Assembly: GCA_902489965.1 (NCBI GenBank)
Contig: CABUCA010000001.1
Coordinates: 1 to 64,000, forward strand
Direction: 5' to 3'
Source: an uncultured Collinsella sp.
GTDB lineage: Bacteria > Actinomycetota > Coriobacteriia > Coriobacteriales > Coriobacteriaceae
Length of the DNA stretch: 64,000 nucleotides
The position numbers and the translations under genes are program-made. Of this stretch, positions 24,714 to 33,120 are shown piece by piece (position 1 is the stretch's first letter; each line of letters opens with the position of its first letter). The notes under the pieces are model-generated. The model searched no databases, was not told where the DNA came from, and saw only the letters and a list, made by a program, of their open reading frames with translations.

Positions 24714-25501
24714 GAACGAATCATCACTCCGTCGGGGTCGATCTTGTCCTGAATCTTCTTAAGCGTGCGGCGCAGCAGACGCGAAACCTGCACCTGAGAA
24801 ATACCCAGCTTCTTGGCGATCTCGATCTGGGTCATGCCCTTCACAAAGCGCAGCTCGATCACCTCGCGCTCGCGCGGCGAGAAATCACGGATGGCTTCCT
24901 CGATCACTAGGCGGTCATCAGTAAAGTCGAGCTCGTTGTCGTCGTCGGCGTAACGGTCGAGAATCGAAGGGGCATCGTCGGAATCGGACGCACCAGGAGC
25001 CTCGATGGGCACCGAGGTATAGGCCGAAGACGATTCCATAGCCTCGAGGACCTCATCGACAGTCACATCTAGATACTCAGCGATCTCCTCAACCTTGGGC
25101 GAACGCTGCAGCTCGTTGGTAAGTTTGTCAGTAGCCTGGTTGACCTTGGCCGAGAGCTCCTGCAGACGACGGGGTACGCGCACACTCCAGCCCTTGTCGC
25201 GAAAATGGCGTTTGATCTCGCCCAGGATAGTGGGTGTCGCAAACGTCGTGAACTCGAGTCCGCGCTCGGGATCAAAACGGTCGATAGCCTTGAGCAAGCC
25301 CAGATAGCCGACCTGCATGAGGTCGTCGAGCGGCTCGCCGCGATTCTTAAATTTGTTGGCAAGAAACCTTACCAGGTTCATATGGGACATGACGAGCTGC
25401 TCACGGGCGTCCGGATCACCGGTCTCCTTGTAACGACGAAACAGCTCGCGGGTTTTCTCCTTGTCCCAAGCGGTCTTGCCGCTCCGGGAACGTTCGGTCA
25501 T
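24710..25501 (-). CDS. SigB/SigF/SigG-type RNA polymerase sigma factor
   Basis: A 263-residue group 3 sigma factor with region 2 (VGYLGLLKAIDRFDPERGLEFTTFATPTILGEIKRHFRD), region 3 (VPRRLQELSAKV) and region 4 helix-turn-helix (MTQIEIAKKLGISQVQVSRLLRRTLKKI). It resembles the stress/sporulation sigma factors controlled by partner switching. Immediately upstream is a gene for an RsbW-like protein, and downstream a membrane permease. No RsbV-type antagonist lies in the window. An acidic insert (GASDSDDAPSILDRYADDDNE) separates regions 3 and 4. Confidence 0.9.
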   Translation of the reverse strand: MTERSRSGKTAWDKEKTRELFRRYKETGDPDAREQLVMSHMNLVRFLANKFKNRGEPLDDLMQVGYLGLLKAIDRFDPERGLEFTTFATPTILGEIKRHFRDKGWSVRVPRRLQELSAKVNQATDKLTNELQRSPKVEEIAEYLDVTVDEVLEAMESSSAYTSVPIEAPGASDSDDAPSILDRYADDDNELDFTDDRLVIEEAIRDFSPREREVIELRFVKGMTQIEIAKKLGISQVQVSRLLRRTLKKIQDKIDPDGVMIRS

Positions 25502-25502
25502 A

Positions 25503-25880
25503 TTAGATATCCGCCTTGAGGTCGAGGGAAAGCGTCAGGGGCGCCGTAGTCTTTTCGTAGGAGTCGCACACGCTCGCGAGGATGAGCTCGGCATACACCG
25601 CAGCCTGGTCGTCTTCATCGACCGTAGCCTGGTCGCCAAAGGTAATAGTCATGCCAACGTGGGTCTCATCGACATCGAATTTGATGGTGATGTCATCGCA
25701 GTCGACCGCGGTGCAACCAAAGATGAAAGCCTCCTCAGCAGCCATGCGGATGTCCTCGATGCGATCGACAGACATAGAGCACAGGGCACCAACGTTGGCT
25801 GCCGTCATGCGCACAAGGCGAGCGAGACGCGGGTCACCGGCAACGGTCAGCGTGATAGGGCAGTTTGCTTCGCTACTCAT
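25503..25880 (-). CDS. degenerate RsbW-like (anti-sigma, GHKL fold) protein
   Basis: A 125-residue protein placed where an anti-sigma kinase is expected, directly before the sigma gene. The N-box region reads EDIRMAAEEAFIFG (42-55): the glutamate pair is present but the asparagine that coordinates Mg-ATP is replaced by phenylalanine. No DxGxG box is seen after it. It may bind the sigma factor without kinase activity or have another role. The start ATG (MSSEANCP) overlaps the previous gene by 8 bases; a longer frame upstream is within that gene. The RsbW assignment rests on context plus weak motif resemblance. Confidence 0.6.
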   Translation of the reverse strand: MSSEANCPITLTVAGDPRLARLVRMTAANVGALCSMSVDRIEDIRMAAEEAFIFGCTAVDCDDITIKFDVDETHVGMTITFGDQATVDEDDQAAVYAELILASVCDSYEKTTAPLTLSLDLKADI

Positions 25881-26460
25881 CGCAGGACTCCTCAGAGGTC
25901 TCGGCGGGCGTATAGGTGTAATACTGAGCCGGCTTGGATACAGACTTCTGACCATCATCGTCGCCCGCGGCGGCCTCGTCCTCGCCAATTAGGACGCGCT
26001 CGGTAGGCTGCTCGGCCTCCGCAGCGGCAGCGGCGAGCTTGCGATCGGCGTCGGCTGCAGGAGCCTTCACCTTATTGAAGAGCTTCTGCACAGCACCGGC
26101 GGCAGAGTCGGTCACGCTCGACACAGCATTGCTGGCCTCGGCCATGCTGCCCGTAACCTCGGAAATGTCGCGAACCACGGCTTCGACCTCTACGAGATTG
26201 GAGGTAAGGGCATCAACTGCCGTCTTGCTCGACTTAAGCAGCGGCTCCATCTGGGCAAGCGCCGGCGTAAGCTCATCGACAGCGCCATCGAGCTTTGCCA
26301 CCACAGGCTGAGCCTCGGCGATGGTGTTGTTGAGGTCGTTCACGGTCTTATCGAGCGAGTCGACAACATTGCGGGTCTTGCGCAGGGTAAGCGCGAGCTC
26401 AGCGATGGCCCACACGCCGGCAACGGCGAGCAGCAGCAGGGCGATTTGAATGGGACTCAT
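25873..26460 (-). CDS. membrane-anchored coiled-coil protein (DUF948-like)
   Basis: A 195-residue protein with one N-terminal membrane span (IALLLLAVAGVWAIAELAL), a long helical region of heptad-like repeats (about 25-125; NVVDSLDKTVNDLNNTI), and a polar C-terminal tail with Tyr- and Glu-rich end. This resembles the DUF948 group found near general stress genes in Gram-positive bacteria; no enzyme motif is present. The ATG follows GGGAGG by 5 bases. It overlaps the RsbW-like gene and appears to head the sigma operon. Confidence 0.7.
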   Translation of the reverse strand: MSPIQIALLLLAVAGVWAIAELALTLRKTRNVVDSLDKTVNDLNNTIAEAQPVVAKLDGAVDELTPALAQMEPLLKSSKTAVDALTSNLVEVEAVVRDISEVTGSMAEASNAVSSVTDSAAGAVQKLFNKVKAPAADADRKLAAAAAEAEQPTERVLIGEDEAAAGDDDGQKSVSKPAQYYTYTPAETSEESCDE

Positions 26461-26560
26461 ACAAGCCTCCCGGAAGAATCGAAATACAGACGCTTTTCAT
26501 GGTACCCCAAAGGGGACCGAACATGCCAAGAGCAGCAACGTGGGACAAAATTATCAGCAG

Positions 26561-27910
26561 CTACCTCGGTGCATTCCCGCTGCGGTCTCGTTCGCTTTGC
26601 TCTACGCGCCACTCTTCCCAGCCGCGCCCGGCAGGCTGCCAAAATGCACCGCGTTCCAAGCCTTCGGGCAAATAGCGCTGATCGACCCAGCCTTCGGGAT
26701 AATCATGTGGATACTTATACACACCGTATTCATCGCTGCCCGGGCGATGGCGATCGCGCAGATAACTCGGCACCTCGCGAAGCCCACTAGAATGGATATC
26801 GGCCAGCGCCGCATCGATCGAAGCCTCACACGCGTTGGATTTTGGCGCCAAGCACACATAGAGTGCAGCCTGAGCCAGGTTAATGCGGCACTCGGGATAG
26901 CCAATGACCTCGGCAGACTTAAACGCGGCATGCGCCACCAAAAGCGCCTGCGGGTCGGCGTTGCCAACATCCTCAGAAGCGTGAATCATAATGCGGCGAG
27001 CGATAAACTTAGGATCCTCCCCAGCATCGATCATGCGCGCGAGCCAATAGATCGTGGCATCGGGGTCACTACCGCGCATGGACTTGATGAACGCACTGAT
27101 GATGTCGTAGTGCATGTCGCCGTTTTTGTCATACGTAAAGCCGCGACGCGGGTTGGCAATCTTCACGTCATCCACGGTGATGGGATAGCGCTCCCCCGCC
27201 GCAGGCGCTGGCGTTCCCTCGGTATCGGGACGCGTGACGGCAATCTCGCTCGCAAGCTCGAGCGTCGTGAGCGCCGAGCGAGCGTCACCCGCTGCCAGCG
27301 TGCAAATGGTCTTGACCGTATCCTCATCGGCCGAGAACTTTCCGTTCAAGCCCTGTGGTGCCTCGAGCGCACGCTCAATAAGCGTGGCGATATCCTCATC
27401 CTTCAGATGTTCAAGCTCCACCACGCGCCCGCGCGACAACAGTGCCGAGTTGACCTCAAAGTACGGGTTCTCTGTCGTAGCGCCAATCATAATGACGGTA
27501 CGGTTCTCAACTGCATGCAGCAGGGCATCCTGCTGCGACTTAGAGAAGCGGTGAATCTCATCGATGAATAGAATGGTGCGGCGGTCGTACGTATTCAGGC
27601 GCGTCTTGGCCTCATCAATCACACGACGCAGGTCCTTCACGGTACCCGTGACGGCGCTGACCTCGACAAACTCGCTCTTGGTATGGTTGGCGATAATGTG
27701 GGCCAGCGTCGTCTTGCCCGTACCGGCAGGCCCGTACAGAATCACGCTCGAAAGCACGTCGTGCTCGATCGCGGCACGCAGCCATGAACCCTTACCGACG
27801 GCCTTTTGCTGGCCCACGTACTCGTCGAGCGAATTGGGGCGCATGCGCACCGCAAGCGGCGCATTCTGAAAGGAACGCTCGCGCGTCGAAGCAGAAAAAA
27901 GGTCGTCCAT
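26561..27910 (-). CDS. rarA: replication-associated recombination protein RarA (MgsA)
   Basis: An AAA+ ATPase acting at stalled replication forks. Walker A is LYGPAGTGKTTLA, Walker B ILFIDEIHRF, sensor 1 IGATTENPYFEVNSALLSR; the C-terminal tetramerisation domain has the family block IKSMRGSDPDATIYWLARM and GYPECRINLAQAALYV. It is 449 residues from the ATG that reads MDDLFSAS; an ATG two codons earlier is equally possible because the ribosome site (GGGATGG) is weak. Single gene with about 100 bp on its 3' side. Confidence 0.92.
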   Translation of the reverse strand: MDDLFSASTRERSFQNAPLAVRMRPNSLDEYVGQQKAVGKGSWLRAAIEHDVLSSVILYGPAGTGKTTLAHIIANHTKSEFVEVSAVTGTVKDLRRVIDEAKTRLNTYDRRTILFIDEIHRFSKSQQDALLHAVENRTVIMIGATTENPYFEVNSALLSRGRVVELEHLKDEDIATLIERALEAPQGLNGKFSADEDTVKTICTLAAGDARSALTTLELASEIAVTRPDTEGTPAPAAGERYPITVDDVKIANPRRGFTYDKNGDMHYDIISAFIKSMRGSDPDATIYWLARMIDAGEDPKFIARRIMIHASEDVGNADPQALLVAHAAFKSAEVIGYPECRINLAQAALYVCLAPKSNACEASIDAALADIHSSGLREVPSYLRDRHRPGSDEYGVYKYPHDYPEGWVDQRYLPEGLERGAFWQPAGRGWEEWRVEQSERDRSGNAPR

Positions 27911-27970
27911 AGCCATCCCGTGTATCAATCAAAAACGTTTTCCACTAACAGTATACCGAATTAATACGAA

Positions 27971-29218
27971 CTACCGTTCGTTAATATAGGTACGGTGCGG
28001 AAACTCCAGACCAGGGAACAGCTTGCTCGTCAGCTCGCAGAAATAACCGTCCGTCATGCTCGCGATATAATCCACCACGGCTTGATCCTTGTCGTCCTGC
28101 CAGGCATAGGTGCGATCATAGTAGGAAAGCTGCTGCTCAATGCGCGAAATATGGTGCTTAAAGATGTAAGAGGACTCGTCGCCACTGTTTAGATCCCGCA
28201 GGCAACGGTCGTAGAGCTTTACGAACGCCTCGCGCAGCTCCGCCTCGGAATCGCCTTCGATACCGCCCTTGCTATAGATCTTCTCGTAGTTCTCGCGCTT
28301 GGCTCGGCGAATTTCCTCAAACAGGCCCTCGCTCATCTCGATGCGCGGCTTACCATAGCTGTGCTCAACGATATCGATAGAGGCATGCGTGAGGATCCAA
28401 CTGTTGTAGGCACCGCCCCGGCCATCATCAAAAGCGTCGGGCGAAAGCAGGCCCGCCGCGATCGCATCCTGACGGTCACGACCGACGTAGGCAAGAATAT
28501 CCGAGATGCGAACGACGCAGCCCTCGAGCGTCATGGGACGCAGATGCTCAATTGCGCTATAGCCCGTGGCAATGCAATCCTCAACCGTCTGGTCAAACTG
28601 GTCAAAGGAGCCCATGTCCGAGAGCTCAAACACACGCTGCTCGTACTCGCCGTTATGGCATAGCACGCCGTCGAGCGTCTGGAGCGACACGTTGCGGCCA
28701 TACAACGCGTCGAGCACGCGGACCGACTGCACGTTATGGAAAAAATAACGCCCCGTACGCTCGTGATAGATATCGTTGAGGAAGCGCTCGCCGGAATGGC
28801 CGAAAGGCGTGTGTCCCAAGTCGTGGCCCAGGCCAATCGCCTCGATCAGATCGCAATTGAGCCCCAGGGCGCGACCGATATCGCGCGCAATGCGCGAGAC
28901 AAGCTGCACGTGCAAACCGCGGCGTGACAGATCGTCATTGCTACGAAAGCTAAAGACCTGCGTTTTGCCCGCATACCGGGTGTAAGCCGGAAGATGAAGT
29001 ATCTTTTCGGTATCGCGCATAAACGCCGGACGCATAAGCGTGCCTTTGTCGGTAGTGCGATCAATACGACGAATGACCTGATCATCGTTGCAACGATACG
29101 GGTTGACATAGCCCGAAGCACGATCGGCGGCAATGCGCTCGACAAGCTCGGGCGACAACGCTGAGGGAATACGGTCCATGCGCGCCTTAATGACGGCCGT
29201 TTCTTGATTAGATTCCAT
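27971..29218 (-). CDS. dgt: HD-domain deoxyguanosine triphosphate triphosphohydrolase (dGTPase)
   Basis: Hydrolyses dGTP or other dNTPs to nucleoside and triphosphate. Metal-binding HD motifs are AIGLGHDLGHTPFGHSGE and GVLCHNGEYE. The N-terminal RIDRTTDKGTLMRPAFMRDTEKILHL block is typical of the bacterial dGTPase-like group. The ATG (MESNQETAV) follows AAGGAG by 6 bases, giving 415 residues. The substrate range of this group is broad, so dGTP specificity is inferred. Confidence 0.85.
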   Translation of the reverse strand: MESNQETAVIKARMDRIPSALSPELVERIAADRASGYVNPYRCNDDQVIRRIDRTTDKGTLMRPAFMRDTEKILHLPAYTRYAGKTQVFSFRSNDDLSRRGLHVQLVSRIARDIGRALGLNCDLIEAIGLGHDLGHTPFGHSGERFLNDIYHERTGRYFFHNVQSVRVLDALYGRNVSLQTLDGVLCHNGEYEQRVFELSDMGSFDQFDQTVEDCIATGYSAIEHLRPMTLEGCVVRISDILAYVGRDRQDAIAAGLLSPDAFDDGRGGAYNSWILTHASIDIVEHSYGKPRIEMSEGLFEEIRRAKRENYEKIYSKGGIEGDSEAELREAFVKLYDRCLRDLNSGDESSYIFKHHISRIEQQLSYYDRTYAWQDDKDQAVVDYIASMTDGYFCELTSKLFPGLEFPHRTYINER

Positions 29219-29249
29219 GGCATGCTCCTTAAGAAGGACGCGCAATCGG

Positions 29250-29672
29250 TTACAAAGTGCAGCCCACGACCTCGATTATGGCAAAAATCGGCACTAAAAA
29301 CGGGAGCAATGGCAGGGAGCGCGATTTTGTGAAGAGGCAGGAAAGGGCCAGAGCCAGGAGTGCGACGGCAAATGCCACGATGCCACCCATAGGATCGAGC
29401 GTGCAAAGCGCGAAGAGCGCCTTGACATCTCCCATGCCAATGCCCGAGGTTTGGCGAAGACGACGCCAGAGGGACTCAGTCAGCACGAGAGCAAGATACA
29501 CGATGACGGCAAGACCTGCGTGGTCAAGCGTTGTGTTAACACCCTTGTCGAGCCAAACGCCCGCAAAAGCCGCCACGGCACATGCGCCGGCAAGCTCATT
29601 GGGAAACCGTCGCTCTCGGGCATCAATGACCGCGCCGGCAAAGATGCAAATCCAAAACGGGATATAGAACAT
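29250..29672 (-). CDS. short prepilin peptidase-like protein (A24 family)
   Basis: A 140-residue membrane protein with the two aspartates of A24 peptidases: D17 in VIDARERRFPN and D82 in GIGMGDVKAL. It consists of about five to six membrane spans. It lacks the N-terminal methyltransferase domain of full PilD and matches the short archaeal/TadV-like type. The ATG follows GAGGGAG by 5 bases. No pilin or secretion ATPase gene is in the window, so the substrate must lie elsewhere. It is downstream of a glycosyltransferase gene, from which a strong hairpin separates it. Confidence 0.8.
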   Translation of the reverse strand: MFYIPFWICIFAGAVIDARERRFPNELAGACAVAAFAGVWLDKGVNTTLDHAGLAVIVYLALVLTESLWRRLRQTSGIGMGDVKALFALCTLDPMGGIVAFAVALLALALSCLFTKSRSLPLLPFLVPIFAIIEVVGCTL

Positions 29673-29703
29673 CGAAACTCCCTCAACTGAGCGATCAAAT
29701 ACA

Positions 29704-29744
29704 AAAACCACCACAAAGGTGCCTGTCCCCTTTGTGGTGGTTTT
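29704..29744. repeat. 16-bp hairpin with CCTGTCC loop (terminator-like palindrome)
   Basis: AAAACCACCACAAAGG pairs perfectly with CCTTTGTGGTGGTTTT; the 9-nt loop is TGCCTGTCC. On the minus strand it is followed by TTTTTG and so can terminate transcription after the glycosyltransferase gene. The long A/T-flanked arms and the GACAGG-type loop also fit a dispersed repeat; compare 37492-37528. Confidence 0.8.
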
Positions 29745-29752
29745 GGTGGTGG

Positions 29753-31048
29753 TTATTTGGCGCCTTGCATGACCTCGTCGAGGGTGACGTTTACGGCATG
29801 CTGGGTAGGAACCCAGTCGACCTTCAGGAACAGCGCGGCAACCGTGATGGGGATATAGCTGAACATAAAGATCGGGAAGGTAAACAGGTTGGTCACCAGG
29901 CGCCACTTTTGTGCGCAGTGAATATGCTTGTACTCAAAGATGGTCGTGAGCAGCGCCAGGATAAAGAAGGTCTGGTACATCATCGCAAAGGTCATAATGA
30001 GCGAAGCGGCACACGCCTGCATCTCAACTTCGGTAGCCAAGAAGCCGTGCGAAAGGCCGCCCACGATGAGGAACGTGGCATTGGCGAGCATCGAGATCAA
30101 AGACAGCAGCATGCCCGGGGCGATCGTCATGAACATGTCGTAGGCGGCAAAGCGGCGATAGCGGAACATCGACTTGACAAGATGCTTGCCGTAGGTAAAG
30201 AACACCTGGTAAAAGCCCTTGGTCCAGCGCATACGCTGCTTCCAGGATGCCTTGAACGTCACGGGTTGCTCGTCAAAAAACTCCGCCGGCGCATAGCCAA
30301 TGCGAATGCCGTGAATGGCGCAGAACGTAGTGAACTGGATATCCTCGGTCAGCGTGTGGAACTGCCAGCCGTGCATGCCCTCGATAACGCTGGCGGAGAT
30401 AAGGTAGCCCGATCCCGAGACAGCGCAGGAAGTCCTGCAGATATTGCGCGCGTTGTTGAGAAAGCGCGCCTCGCGCAGATACCAGGTAGCATTAGCTGCC
30501 GAGATCCACGAGCTGCCGAAGTTCTTGGAGTTGCGATAGCTCGTGACCACATGGAATCCCTGGTCAAAGGCGTCGTTCATCTTAGACACGTAATCGCGGG
30601 AGATGACGTTGTCGGCATCGAAGATGAAGTAGCCCTCAAACGTGTCGGGATACTCGTTGAGAATGCGATCGAAACCAAAGTCCATGACCCAGCTCTTGCC
30701 CTTGCGAGCGAGGTCATTACGCTCGTAAACAATGGCACCGGCCTCGCGCGCGAGCTGCGCGGTGTTGTCGGTGCAGGCATCGGCGACCACGAAGACCTCG
30801 ATAAGCTCGGACGGATAATCCTGGTCCTTGATGGAGCGAACGAGGTTGGCAATCACGGCCTCCTCGTTATGTGCCGCAATAAAGAAAGCATAGCGATGGA
30901 GTTTTTTTGCCTTGGGAGGCGCGACCTCGCCACGAAGAGCGCCAATGACAAAGAAGACCACCTGGTACAGAAAGCAGACCGTGAGCAGCGTGACAACAAT
31001 CTGGTTGAAGATCACGATGGGTGTGTTGGTTTGTAAAAAGGCGAGCAT
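29753..31048 (-). CDS. membrane processive glycosyltransferase, family 2
   Basis: A 431-residue family 2 glycosyltransferase that likely makes and exports a beta-linked polysaccharide. An N-terminal span (residues 13-37) precedes the catalytic domain, with FIAAHNEE (57-63), the metal-binding DAD (144-146), the catalytic-base TED (234-236) and the processivity motif QRMRW (271-275). At least three C-terminal spans follow. These motifs are those of cellulose, hyaluronan and poly-N-acetylglucosamine synthases. The product is not identifiable, and no export or modification partners lie next to it. The ATG follows GGGAG by 6 bases. Confidence 0.85.
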   Translation of the reverse strand: MLAFLQTNTPIVIFNQIVVTLLTVCFLYQVVFFVIGALRGEVAPPKAKKLHRYAFFIAAHNEEAVIANLVRSIKDQDYPSELIEVFVVADACTDNTAQLAREAGAIVYERNDLARKGKSWVMDFGFDRILNEYPDTFEGYFIFDADNVISRDYVSKMNDAFDQGFHVVTSYRNSKNFGSSWISAANATWYLREARFLNNARNICRTSCAVSGSGYLISASVIEGMHGWQFHTLTEDIQFTTFCAIHGIRIGYAPAEFFDEQPVTFKASWKQRMRWTKGFYQVFFTYGKHLVKSMFRYRRFAAYDMFMTIAPGMLLSLISMLANATFLIVGGLSHGFLATEVEMQACAASLIMTFAMMYQTFFILALLTTIFEYKHIHCAQKWRLVTNLFTFPIFMFSYIPITVAALFLKVDWVPTQHAVNVTLDEVMQGAK

Positions 31049-31130
31049 GCAGGCTCCCAGCAACGCGTTACGTAAACAACCGTATATCTTACCGCAGGCT
31101 TACCGAGTTCAAGAAACCACCTAATACTGG

Positions 31131-32144
31131 CTAGGCTTCGAGCAGACCGAGCTGCGGGACGATTTCGTCGCCAGCGGCAGTACGGCCGAGCGAACGCGGG
31201 GCCAGATCATCCAGAACCGCCGCAAGATCCCACGGTAGCTCATCACGGCACTCAATGCGCTCCCCCGTCACGGGATGATCGAATGCCACGCGCCAGGAAT
31301 GCAGGAACTGCCTGGTCAGGCCCTGGTCAGCGCGCGCATCGCACTTGCCGTAAAGCGGATCGCCCACGCAGGCGTGGTTGATATGGCGCATATGCACGCG
31401 AATCTGATGTGTGCGGCCCGTAAATAGGTGGCACTCGACGAGGGTATAGCCGTCGTCAAAACGCGTGGAATCGAAGCGCTCGAGGACCTTAAAGGTCGTG
31501 ATGGCCTGGCGTGCAAAGGGATCATCGGAAACCGCCATCTTCACGCGGTCCCGCGTAGAACGGGCGATACCGGTATTGATAGTGCCCTCGTCCATGGCAA
31601 TGTGACCGTGAACAAGCGTAATGTAGCGGCGGTCGAGCGTGCGCGTACGGATAAGATTTTGGAGCGCGCGCTGGGTATCGTCGTCTTTAGCCGCGAGCAT
31701 AAGGCCCGAGGTATCGCGATCCAGACGATGCACGATGCCGGGGCGGTCCTCGCCCTGAACGGTGCCCAGATGGTCGATACCGCAGTGATAGACCAGGGCA
31801 TTCGCAAGCGTACCGCTCTCATGACCATGCGCAGGATGGCACACCAGGCCACGCTGCTTAGAGAGCACGATGAGATAGTCGTCCTCATAGCGAATGTCGA
31901 GCGGGATGGCCTCGGGAATCACGTCGGTCGGATCGTGCGGCTCGGGCAAGTCAACCGAGATGCGGTCGCCGGCGCGCACGGCATACTTTTTTGAAAGGCA
32001 GGTCTCGCCGTTGACGGCAACGGCGCCGCCTTCGATCAGATGTGCACAGGCAGAGCGCGTAGGGCAGCCGTCATTGGCACCCAGATAGGCATCGAGACGC
32101 TGGCCAGCGCAATCGTCAGCAACAAGGATATGGATGTCGGCCAT
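31131..32144 (-). CDS. RluA/RluD-family pseudouridine synthase
   Basis: Makes pseudouridine in rRNA or tRNA. It has an N-terminal S4 domain (RLDAYLGANDGCPTRSACAHLIEGGAVAVNG) and the catalytic domain with HRLDRDTSGLMLAAK (catalytic Asp in RLDRDT) and the TGRTHQIRVHMRHI motif. The 337 residues fit RluD-like proteins. The start shares a base with the lspA stop codon (TAATG); lspA-rluD is a common pair in Gram-positive bacteria. The target uridine is not determined. Confidence 0.92.
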   Translation of the reverse strand: MADIHILVADDCAGQRLDAYLGANDGCPTRSACAHLIEGGAVAVNGETCLSKKYAVRAGDRISVDLPEPHDPTDVIPEAIPLDIRYEDDYLIVLSKQRGLVCHPAHGHESGTLANALVYHCGIDHLGTVQGEDRPGIVHRLDRDTSGLMLAAKDDDTQRALQNLIRTRTLDRRYITLVHGHIAMDEGTINTGIARSTRDRVKMAVSDDPFARQAITTFKVLERFDSTRFDDGYTLVECHLFTGRTHQIRVHMRHINHACVGDPLYGKCDARADQGLTRQFLHSWRVAFDHPVTGERIECRDELPWDLAAVLDDLAPRSLGRTAAGDEIVPQLGLLEA

Positions 32145-32743
32145 TAGCGCTCATTCCTTTCGCGAATCTTGCGGGCACGCTCCCCACGCTGCTTGGCTTT
32201 GCGCTTGGCGCGTGCCTCATCACGGGCGTTAAGCTCAGCGGTCGCGTCGACCTCACGGGCCGCGGGGCTCAAGAACATGTATCCGAAGAGGGCGAGCACG
32301 ACGCCCAAGGTAATGCCGATATCGGCCACATTGAAGACGGGGAAGTCGATGAAGGTGGTGGCAATAAAATCGGTCACGAAGCCAAAGGCCAAACGATCGA
32401 TAGCGTTGCCAATAGCACCGCCCGCAACCATCGCCATGCCCACAACCTCAAGATGGGCAAGCTGGGGTGCACGAACGAGGTACACGGCAATAGCGATAAT
32501 GACCGCCAACGCCAGCACGGCAAACGCGATGCCATGCCCCTCGCCCATGCTAAAGGCAGCGCCGATATTGCGGACAAACAGGAAGTCGATCACGCCGGGG
32601 ATGACGGTCACATGCAGTGCATCGCCCACGGCACGAACCGCAAGCTTGGTCAGCTGGTCAACAAGCAGCACAACGAGCGCCACCCCACCAGCAACACCCA
32701 ACCGCCAACGCAAAGGCGGCGTCATATCCCCAGCACGATCCAA
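32144..32743 (-). CDS. lspA: lipoprotein signal peptidase (signal peptidase II)
   Basis: A membrane aspartic protease that removes lipoprotein signal peptides. Four membrane spans carry the conserved FVRNIGAAFSMG, GNAIDRL (Asp116) and FNVADIGI (Asp141) motifs. A 45-residue basic, Arg/Lys-rich tail (RDEARAKRKAKQRGERARKI) follows the last span and is longer than usual. The start is uncertain: a TTG with AGGGG about 7 bases upstream gives 199 residues; an ATG six codons later also works. It is coupled to the downstream pseudouridine synthase. Confidence 0.92.
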   Translation of the reverse strand: MDRAGDMTPPLRWRLGVAGGVALVVLLVDQLTKLAVRAVGDALHVTVIPGVIDFLFVRNIGAAFSMGEGHGIAFAVLALAVIIAIAVYLVRAPQLAHLEVVGMAMVAGGAIGNAIDRLAFGFVTDFIATTFIDFPVFNVADIGITLGVVLALFGYMFLSPAAREVDATAELNARDEARAKRKAKQRGERARKIRERNER

Positions 32744-32863
32744 AAAAATCCCCTACCCTCAAGAACATCGAATAACGTTTAACGCAATTAACCATCTTAT
32801 ATTGCCACACGCAGAGCGCACGACATATCCACCAACACAAGCGAAATAACCAGCATAAAACGA

Positions 32864-32894
32864 AAGCGACATTCCGAATAACGGAATGTCGCTT
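32864..32894 (-). terminator. terminator-like hairpin upstream of lspA
   Basis: AAGCGACATTCCG pairs perfectly over 13 bp with CGGAATGTCGCTT around a 5-nt loop, followed on the minus strand by TCGTTTTA. The T tract is interrupted, so efficiency is uncertain. Confidence 0.65.
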
Positions 32895-32977
32895 AATTGC
32901 TTTCGACTAGAAGCGCAAGTCGAAAGAAAGCCTCTAGCTCCAACAATGGAAACGCCGCGTTATCGTCACCAACAGCG

Positions 32978-33076
32978 AAAACGCCTCTAAGCGAGCAAGG
33001 TGACGTGAAAGAGGAGGGAAGCGTACTTTGGTACGCGACCGACGATTGAACGTCAGATTGCCGCTTAGGGGCGTTT
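32978..33076. other. nested three-tier stem element (candidate structured RNA)
   Basis: Outer arms AAACGCC-CTAAGCG (32979-32993) and CGCTTAG-GGCGTTT (33062-33076) enclose TGACGT (33001-33006) paired with ACGTCA (33050-33055), which encloses GCGTAC (33021-33026) and GTACGC (33031-33036) with a TTTG loop. The ordered nesting of three independent helices suggests a folded RNA or a mobile palindrome. No open frame explains it. The transcribed strand is unknown. Confidence 0.55.
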
Positions 33077-33085
33077 GCAGCGTCG

Positions 33086-33120
33086 GTAGGTTACGGCGTT
33101 CTACGAACGCCGTAACCTAC
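33086..33120. terminator. perfect palindrome at the ileS stop codon
   Basis: GTAGGTTACGGCGTTC pairs with GAACGCCGTAACCTAC over 16 bp with a 3-nt loop. It overlaps the ileS stop codon. There is no T tract after it on the minus strand, so it may stabilise the mRNA end or assist factor-dependent termination rather than act as a classic terminator. Confidence 0.6.

Larger units (their letters stand above)
32744..33116. other. 373-bp structured intergenic region between lspA and ileS
   Basis: No gene is supported here. On the minus strand the order after ileS is a 16-bp palindrome (33086-33120), a nested multi-stem element (32978-33076), a smaller inverted repeat CTTTCGACT/AGTCGAAAG (32900-32926), a terminator-like hairpin (32864-32894), and then the upstream region of lspA. 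Confidence 0.75.

Noticed and set aside
29673..29906. 78-residue N-terminal extension of the prepilin peptidase
   Set aside because: It runs through the terminator hairpin at 29704-29744 and into the glycosyltransferase gene; the internal ATG has a strong ribosome site.
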